Below, one piece after another: positions 34,034-38,394 of a DNA stretch of 38,394 bases. A model generated the notes under the pieces. It was not told where the DNA came from. It was given only the letters and a program-made list of their open reading frames with translations, and ran no database searches. Made by a program: the position numbers and the translations under genes. The stretch's first letter is position 1. The number at the start of each line of letters is the position of its first letter. This stretch comes from Akkermansiaceae bacterium (GTDB taxonomy: Bacteria > Verrucomicrobiota > Verrucomicrobiia > Verrucomicrobiales > Akkermansiaceae), in assembly GCA_028822935.1 (NCBI GenBank), contig JAPKCM010000039.1, positions 1-38,394 of the forward strand, in the 5' to 3' direction.

Positions 34034-34489
34034 ATGAAACCCCAACCAGAACCCGTCGATCCGGACCAACTTTACGACCTTGCCCATGCCGTGATCAAGG
34101 ACGCAAAGTTCCCGATGCTCGCCTCCGTGGATTCCGGATCCCAAGCGCGCGTCCGGCCTGTTTCACCGGTGCGGGTTGACCCCGACTTTACCGTCTATGT
34201 CGCCAATCTGGCGTCCTACCACAAAACTTCGGAAATCGCTGCCAATCCGAAGGTTGAACTCGCCTACCTTGCCCCCGCCCACGATCAACTTCGGATCTCC
34301 GGCAGAGCAGAGATCGTCACCGATGAGTCAACTCTGGCAGAGATCTGGGCAGCCAATCCCCTTCTAAAGCAATACCTAGGCACTCCCGAAAATCCCGAAT
34401 TTATTCTTTATCGCATCGTGCCCGAACAAGTTCGCTTCATGCGCGAATGGGCGCTCGATTACCACGAAGTGCCCACGCAGCCGAGCTAA
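34034..34489 (+). CDS. Pyridoxamine 5'-phosphate oxidase-like (FMN-binding split barrel) protein
   Basis: The start at 34034 removes a 17-residue extension that lacks homology and lies in the divergent promoter region. The 151-residue protein is the size of single-domain PNPOx-fold proteins. It reads as one split barrel: LAHAVIKDAKFPMLASVDSG, RPVSPVRVDPDFTVYVANL, SYHKTSEIAANPKVELAYL, LRISGRAEIVTDE and the C-terminal ILYRIVPEQVRFMREW. Homologues bind FMN, F420 or heme and include general stress protein 26-like proteins. The ligand here cannot be told from the sequence. Confidence 0.85.
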   Translation: MKPQPEPVDPDQLYDLAHAVIKDAKFPMLASVDSGSQARVRPVSPVRVDPDFTVYVANLASYHKTSEIAANPKVELAYLAPAHDQLRISGRAEIVTDESTLAEIWAANPLLKQYLGTPENPEFILYRIVPEQVRFMREWALDYHEVPTQPS

Positions 34490-34562
34490 GCCTGCTGACT
34501 GACTGGAGTTTACCTTTCCGGAAGACCTTGCCCCTCTACCCTTCTTTCGATCCAGTCATCAC

Positions 34563-35402
34563 ATGCCCGCAAAATACGCCATTCAGTTTGCCTTCAACGG
34601 CACCCCTTTCTGTGGATGGCAGAAGCAAAGCGGCGTGGGATCCAAAGCCAACGAAAAACCGAGCATCGAGGAAATGCTGACAGAGGCAGTCGCGAAGGTG
34701 TGCGGGGAGAAGGTCACGATTGTCAGCAGCGGGCGAACCGATGCCGGAGTCCATTCCAGCGGTCAAATCGCTCATTTTTCCCTCTCCAGTCGACATGAAT
34801 CCGACGAGCACTTTATTGATGCCTTAAACCATCGGCTGCCTGAAACCATTCAAGTTCTTCAGATCGGCAGAGTTCCTGACTCCTTCAGAGCACAGAAAGC
34901 GGCCAGAAAGCAATACAGCTATTATTTTCAGCAAGGGCCAGCGAACCTTCCGCACCTGCGCAATTTCACGATGTGGAACCGGCGCACGCTTGATGCCGCG
35001 GCGATGGATGAAGCGGTTCGCCACTTAATCGGCCGACATGATTTTGTTCCCTTCTGCGGAGCCGGTGCCAAGGTCAATTCAACAGTTAGGGAATTGACAG
35101 AAGCGTGCGCTACTCAAGATTCCCTTCCGCTACCGGGATTTTCTCATTTTCCTGCGCAGTCCCTCATCCGGATTCGACTCGTTGGCACGGGATTTCTCAA
35201 ACACATGGTTCGAAGCATCGCAGGAACCCTCAAAGAGATTGGAGAGGGACGCCGGTCCCCTGAAGATATGCGCATCATTCTGGAATCCGGCGATCGCCAG
35301 GCGGTTGGTCCGACAGCCCCCGCCAGAGGCCTTTGGCTCGACCAAGTTTGGTATGACGATGGAAACCCGTTCGCTCATCAGCCTGACAAAGCCCCCGATT
35401 GA
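34563..35402 (+). CDS. truA: tRNA pseudouridine(38-40) synthase
   Basis: The 279-residue protein has the TruA hallmarks. The N-terminal strand YAIQFAFNGTPFCGWQKQ leads to the catalytic motif SGRTDAGVHSSGQIAHF with the nucleophilic Asp60. RAQKAARKQYSYYFQQGP is the conserved RNA-facing segment, and RLVGTGFLKHMVRSIAGTLKEIG is the C-terminal family motif. The enzyme isomerises uridines 38-40 in the anticodon arm of many tRNAs. It is a housekeeping enzyme of the usual length. The gene is 73 bases after the PNPOx-like gene on the same strand and may be co-transcribed. No Shine-Dalgarno sequence precedes the ATG. Confidence 0.95.
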   Translation: MPAKYAIQFAFNGTPFCGWQKQSGVGSKANEKPSIEEMLTEAVAKVCGEKVTIVSSGRTDAGVHSSGQIAHFSLSSRHESDEHFIDALNHRLPETIQVLQIGRVPDSFRAQKAARKQYSYYFQQGPANLPHLRNFTMWNRRTLDAAAMDEAVRHLIGRHDFVPFCGAGAKVNSTVRELTEACATQDSLPLPGFSHFPAQSLIRIRLVGTGFLKHMVRSIAGTLKEIGEGRRSPEDMRIILESGDRQAVGPTAPARGLWLDQVWYDDGNPFAHQPDKAPD

Positions 35403-35553
35403 ATTTTCGCTCAATTGCCTTCTCAATATTCATCGAGAAAGTCACCGGCCTTCCCATCTCATTTGGAGTGAAATCACCGGAGGGGGATCCCCTGAAAGTT
35501 GTGGCCTACCGTGCTGGCCCGCGGCGGATGACTTTCACGCAGCAGCGCAGCGA

Positions 35554-35772
35554 TCAGCCATACATGGCACTGGTGGTGAAACCGTCAACCGGGCCGGTCT
35601 CCTTGGTATCGCTCAAGAGGACATTGTTGTAGGTGAGGCTGGGGGAATCGGGAGCATCGAGATCGGTGGTCGCAAGCCAGACTGCCGGAGGCTCGTCCGG
35701 GTCGCTGCCGTCGGGAAAGTAACGCCCTCTTTTTGGCGGAAGGGATTTTCGCCGATTTTCATATCGGGGTAG
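35554..35772 (-). pseudogene. Remnant of a secreted protein
   Basis: One reverse frame reads PKRGRYFPDGSDPDEPP and AVWLATTDLDAPDSP, followed by SLTYNNVLLSDTKETGPVDG and a stop at 35554. The acidic, Asp/Pro/Ser/Thr-rich composition and the NVLLSDT stretch look like an extracellular beta-sandwich or linker segment. There is no start codon, no signal peptide, and nothing comparable continues upstream. I do not recognise the family. It is probably the relic of a gene removed from this spot. Confidence 0.3.
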
Positions 35773-35820
35773 ATGTTAAAGATTTGACGAGATTAAAATT
35801 AAGAAGAAAACTGCTCAACG

Positions 35821-35849
35821 TTGTCGAATGCGACTCGTCCGTATAAGAT
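35821..35849 (+). promoter_or_regulatory. Candidate promoter of the large secreted protein gene
   Basis: TTGTCG (35821-35826) and TAAGAT (35844-35849) are spaced by 17 bases, and an overlapping TATAAG begins at 35842. Each box matches the consensus only partly, and the implied leader before the ATG at 35865 is very short. An alternative -35-like TTGACG lies at 35784. The AT-rich context supports a promoter nearby, but the exact site is uncertain. Confidence 0.25.
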
Positions 35850-35864
35850 TTCTGGTCCCAACTA

Positions 35865-38060
35865 ATGGAGTTCTCTAAAAATCAACGTCAGCCCTTGCTC
35901 ACCTGTGCCTTTGTGATGCTTGCAATTGGCCTCTTGCCATCGGCGCTGCTCGCGAACCAGGTGATCCTTCCCTTCGGATCGGTGTGGAACTACCTCGACG
36001 ACGGCAGCGATCAGGGGACGGCCTGGGTCCAGCCGGGTTTCGATGATCGCACCTGGGCTTCGGGCCCCGCACAGCTCGGCTATGGCGAACGTGATGAGGC
36101 GACGGTCGTCGGCTTCGGCGGGGTTGGCTCCAACCGCTACCCGACCACCTACTTCCGGCGCACCTTCACCATCGCCGACCCTAAAACTTTTCCAGGACTG
36201 AGGATTAGCCTATTGCGTGACGATGGCGCGATCGTCTACATCAACGGAAGCGAGGTGCACCGCTCGAACATGCCCGCTGGCGAAATCGGCTACCTCGATT
36301 TCACAACCGGTTCTCTTGGAAGTGAGGAGAAGATCCCCGACGTCTTTACGGTGTTGCCTGAGGTGCTGGTGGCGGGAGAAAATTGGATCGCAGTGGAGGT
36401 CCACCAGGAAAGACCTGGCAGCTCGGACTTAAGCTTTGACCTCAAGGCCACGGACGGCTTCTACAATGCGCCGCCGGTCCTCGAAACCGCCCTGTTGGTG
36501 ATCGATGCCAACGGCGGGACATCGCTCCATCTGAGCGCATCGGATTGTGATACTGAGGCCGATGGACTGCTCTTCAATTTCAGTGGTGTCGGCTCGGGAC
36601 GCTTCGAGTTGAAAACCGCGCCCGGCATACCGATCTCGAGCGCGACCCAAGGACAGTTTGCCACGGGTCTGGTCACCTTCGTGCCACTCGCGCAGAGCTT
36701 CAGCTCCGCAAACATCGCCGGGAAATTGGCGGAGCCCGCCCGGCACGATGAGATCTCCGGCCTCGTCGCCTCGATTAAAAACCCCGGCATCCTCTGGGCC
36801 AGCGAGGACAGTGGCAACCCGGAGACGCTGATCGCACTCGGGAGTGATGCGAGCAACCGCGGCGAGTGGACGCTGACCGGCGTGACCAACACCGATTGGG
36901 AGGATATCGCAGCCGCTGAAGTTGAGGGCCAGGCGATGCTCTACATCGGGGATTTCGGTGACAACGACGCGAACAGGACCTCTCTCAGTATTCTGCGGGT
37001 CCAGGAACCGCTGGTCACCGGCACCTCCGGCGGATCGATCCCGATCACCGACATCGAAGCGATCAACTTCCAATACCCGGCCACCCCGGCCGGCGAAGGC
37101 GGCGGCGCCGGGCGCGACGCCGAGTCGATGATCGTCGATCCGCACACGGGCGATCTCTACATCCTGACCAAACGCGAGGTCGTCGGCCGGCTCTTCCGCC
37201 TCGCCCACCAGACGAGCTACACTGGGATTCAGACGCTCGAGTACCTCGGCGATCTCCCGGCGATCACCCACGACACCGTGCATGGTTTCTCTGCGAGTTC
37301 GACCGCCGCCGACATCTCGCGCGACGGCCTCGAGGTGCTGGTGCGCAACTACGGACACGTGCAGCTCTTCAGCCGCCCAGACCTGGGCACCTCGATCGCC
37401 GCAATGTTGACCGGAAGTAAAATCGAAGACCAGCCCTTCGTCGGGATTGCACAGGAGCGGCTCGGCGAGGCAATCTGCTTCTCGGCCGGCGGCGACGGCT
37501 ATTACACCGTGAGTGAGAGCTCGGCAGCCAGGGCGGACCTACCACTCTTCTACTATCCCCGCATCCCGCTCGGCTCACCGCCGAAATTCTCCGTGACCGT
37601 CAGCGATGGATTCCTCAGCGACGGTCCTTACAGCGGCACCGTGCTATTCGACCCGAATCCGAGAGATACGTGGCGGCACTTGTTCTTCGATACCGCGGAT
37701 CTCGAGAATCCGGCGCTGGAGCAATCGCGGTGGGGAGACCTCGCCGACCCCGATGCTGACGGGCGAGTGAACTTAATGGAGTATGCTCTGGGGACCAATC
37801 CGCTCAAACTGGAAACGCCGGACAGCCTCGAAGTTATTTCGAGTCCCGCTTCCCTGATCATGATCTACGAGATCGACACCTCTAAAACGGACATCGAGTT
37901 GCGAGGGCAGACGAGTTCTGACCTCAGGAGCTGGATCGATGTTCCCGGCGAGATGTTGGCCAGCACGAATGGGATCGAGACACGCCGTGTGACAATCCCA
38001 TTGGATGACTCGGGCCCTGGGTATCTGCGCTTAAAAGTGTCCGTTCCGGATCCCGAGTGA
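35865..38060 (+). CDS. Large secreted protein: jelly-roll-like domain, beta-propeller-like core and verrucomicrobial C-terminus
   Basis: This 731-residue protein has a signal peptide (PLLTCAFVMLAIGLLPSALLA). Residues ~31-180 form a domain clearly related to the C-terminal domain of the protein at 30471-33236: GSVWNYLDDGSDQGTAWV, FDDRTWASGPAQLGYGERDE, RDDGAIVYINGSEVHRSN and WIAVEVHQERPGSSDLSFDL. A central region (~290-560) has propeller-like repeats (ISGLVASIKNPGILWASEDS, EDIAAAEVEGQAMLYIGDFG, ESMIVDPHTGDLYILTKRE). The last ~140 residues carry the module with DPDADGRVNLMEYALGTNPL, a calcium-loop-like sequence widespread in secreted proteins of Verrucomicrobiota. No catalytic motif is recognised; a binding or surface role is likely. 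GC content appears higher than in the preceding gap. Confidence 0.85.
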   Translation: MEFSKNQRQPLLTCAFVMLAIGLLPSALLANQVILPFGSVWNYLDDGSDQGTAWVQPGFDDRTWASGPAQLGYGERDEATVVGFGGVGSNRYPTTYFRRTFTIADPKTFPGLRISLLRDDGAIVYINGSEVHRSNMPAGEIGYLDFTTGSLGSEEKIPDVFTVLPEVLVAGENWIAVEVHQERPGSSDLSFDLKATDGFYNAPPVLETALLVIDANGGTSLHLSASDCDTEADGLLFNFSGVGSGRFELKTAPGIPISSATQGQFATGLVTFVPLAQSFSSANIAGKLAEPARHDEISGLVASIKNPGILWASEDSGNPETLIALGSDASNRGEWTLTGVTNTDWEDIAAAEVEGQAMLYIGDFGDNDANRTSLSILRVQEPLVTGTSGGSIPITDIEAINFQYPATPAGEGGGAGRDAESMIVDPHTGDLYILTKREVVGRLFRLAHQTSYTGIQTLEYLGDLPAITHDTVHGFSASSTAADISRDGLEVLVRNYGHVQLFSRPDLGTSIAAMLTGSKIEDQPFVGIAQERLGEAICFSAGGDGYYTVSESSAARADLPLFYYPRIPLGSPPKFSVTVSDGFLSDGPYSGTVLFDPNPRDTWRHLFFDTADLENPALEQSRWGDLADPDADGRVNLMEYALGTNPLKLETPDSLEVISSPASLIMIYEIDTSKTDIELRGQTSSDLRSWIDVPGEMLASTNGIETRRVTIPLDDSGPGYLRLKVSVPDPE

Positions 38061-38295
38061 TCAAGCCCGCGAGGGGCCTGGGGCTCCGGTTCTGGCCAAG
38101 AAAGCTCGAAGCGCATCTGGAAAATCTCTCCCGTGTCGTTCTTTCTCACCGCGACGTATCCTCTCAGCCTCTTCGACAAAAAAATACTGCCTGAGGGAGC
38201 CGCTCTATTATACCAAGTAGTGTTTCAAAAGAGACGAATGCCGGAGTGATTTCTTGAAAGGGCAAGGCGGGACGAAGGCGGGGTGCGGGAGTAGT
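38061..38295. other. Non-coding region before the heptamer array
   Basis: No plausible gene is seen on either strand. A small GCCC/GGGC hairpin follows the stop codon at 38060 without a T-run. ATACCAAGTAG at 38210-38220 repeats a word found right at the first gene's stop codon (854-864). The purine-rich tract 38225-38290 leads into the repeat array. Confidence 0.5.
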
Positions 38296-38394
38296 CCGTT
38301 ATCGGTGGTCTGTTGTCGGTGTTTTGGAACTTGAAAGTTGTCGATTGTCTGACTTTCAGAGTTCAGACAACGGACAACGGACAACGGACAACGG
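38296..38394. repeat. Heptamer repeat array in inverted orientation, reaching the window edge
   Basis: Positions 38366-38393 hold four exact tandem copies of GACAACG, with one further G at the edge, so the array probably continues. To the left, 38296-38323 can be read as four degenerate copies of the complementary heptamer (CCGTTAT, CGGTGGT, CTGTTGT, CGGTGTT), and GTTGTCG/ATTGTCT follow at about 38338-38351. The two arms meet in a hairpin with stem TTGTCTGA (38345-38352) and TCAGACAA (38363-38370). This looks like a short-period intergenic repeat family with inverted symmetry rather than a gene end. Confidence 0.8.

Larger units (their letters stand above)
35403..35864. other. Intergenic region with a reverse-strand gene remnant
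   Basis: This 462-base region between truA and the large secreted protein gene contains no intact gene. Forward ORFs here (35399-35632 and the tail of a frame overlapping truA) have no family resemblance. A reverse-strand fragment (35554-35772) reads like part of a secreted protein. The last 90 bases are AT-rich and probably hold the promoter of the downstream gene. Confidence 0.5.

Noticed and set aside
1-38394. A complete mobile element, integrase, CRISPR array, toxin-antitoxin or phage-defence system
   Set aside because: I looked for transposase motifs, terminal inverted repeats with target duplications, spaced direct repeats and known defence domains. Nothing met a reasonable standard; the only regular repeats are the edge heptamers.

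Overview
This window looks like a chromosomal segment of a member of the Verrucomicrobiota, or a close PVC-superphylum relative. The assignment rests on protein families largely confined to that group. There is a DUF1592-type cytochrome with its DUF1552 partner, a DUF1549/DUF1553 cytochrome with its DUF1501 partner, a 1155-residue PVC-type heme-binding dehydrogenase with a CxxCH site, and a PQQ-type sugar dehydrogenase fused to cytochrome c. Several exported Gfo/Idh/MocA oxidoreductases and a secreted protein with the verrucomicrobial C-terminal 'WGDLADPDADG...NLMEYALGTNP' region point the same way. Base composition is moderately GC-rich by eye (not computed), and Shine-Dalgarno sequences are mostly absent. 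I found no tRNA, rRNA, CRISPR array, integrase or complete insertion sequence.

Layout, 1-10.6 kb: the 3' part of a secreted enterochelin-esterase-like hydrolase runs off the left edge. It is followed by a Tat-exported PhoD-like phosphatase, a GNAT-like remnant, a reverse-strand secreted amidohydrolase, and a poorly coding 0.7-kb gap with a doubtful reverse ORF. Then come the translationally coupled DUF1592/DUF1552 pair and, convergently, a PQQ-dehydrogenase/cytochrome c/discoidin-like fusion.

Layout, 10.8-20 kb: a Tat-exported Gfo/Idh/MocA oxidoreductase sits behind a good sigma70-like promoter. A probable gene remnant with a signal peptide and the DUF1549/DUF1553-DUF1501 pair follow. On the reverse strand are a membrane acetyltransferase of the heparan-alpha-glucosaminide N-acetyltransferase type and an SGNH hydrolase.

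Layout, 19.7-21.3 kb is a decay patch: an SGNH hydrolase that has lost its centre lies next to a frameshifted, internally deleted G8-domain gene. The stop of the latter overlaps the start of an intact xylose-isomerase-like gene.

Layout, 22-31 kb: an exported cysteine hydrolase (isochorismatase fold) precedes a forward block of oxidoreductase, giant PVC-type heme protein and second small oxidoreductase. Two reverse-strand right-handed beta-helix proteins follow.

Layout, 33-38.4 kb: housekeeping-like genes (TVP38/DedA-type membrane protein, PNPOx-fold protein, truA) are followed by another gene remnant and a large secreted protein. That protein shares an N-terminal domain with the C-terminal part of the beta-helix protein at 30.5-33.2 kb. 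The window ends in a non-coding tract of heptamer repeats in inverted orientation.

Taken together, most intact genes encode exported proteins likely to act on carbohydrates or small organics in the periplasm or outside the cell. Three different PVC-type cytochrome modules are candidates for passing electrons from such reactions. Their substrates cannot be read from the sequence. The most noteworthy features are the density of exported redox modules, at least two clearly broken genes with several weaker gene fragments, an extra domain inside the DUF1553 protein, and the inverted heptamer array.
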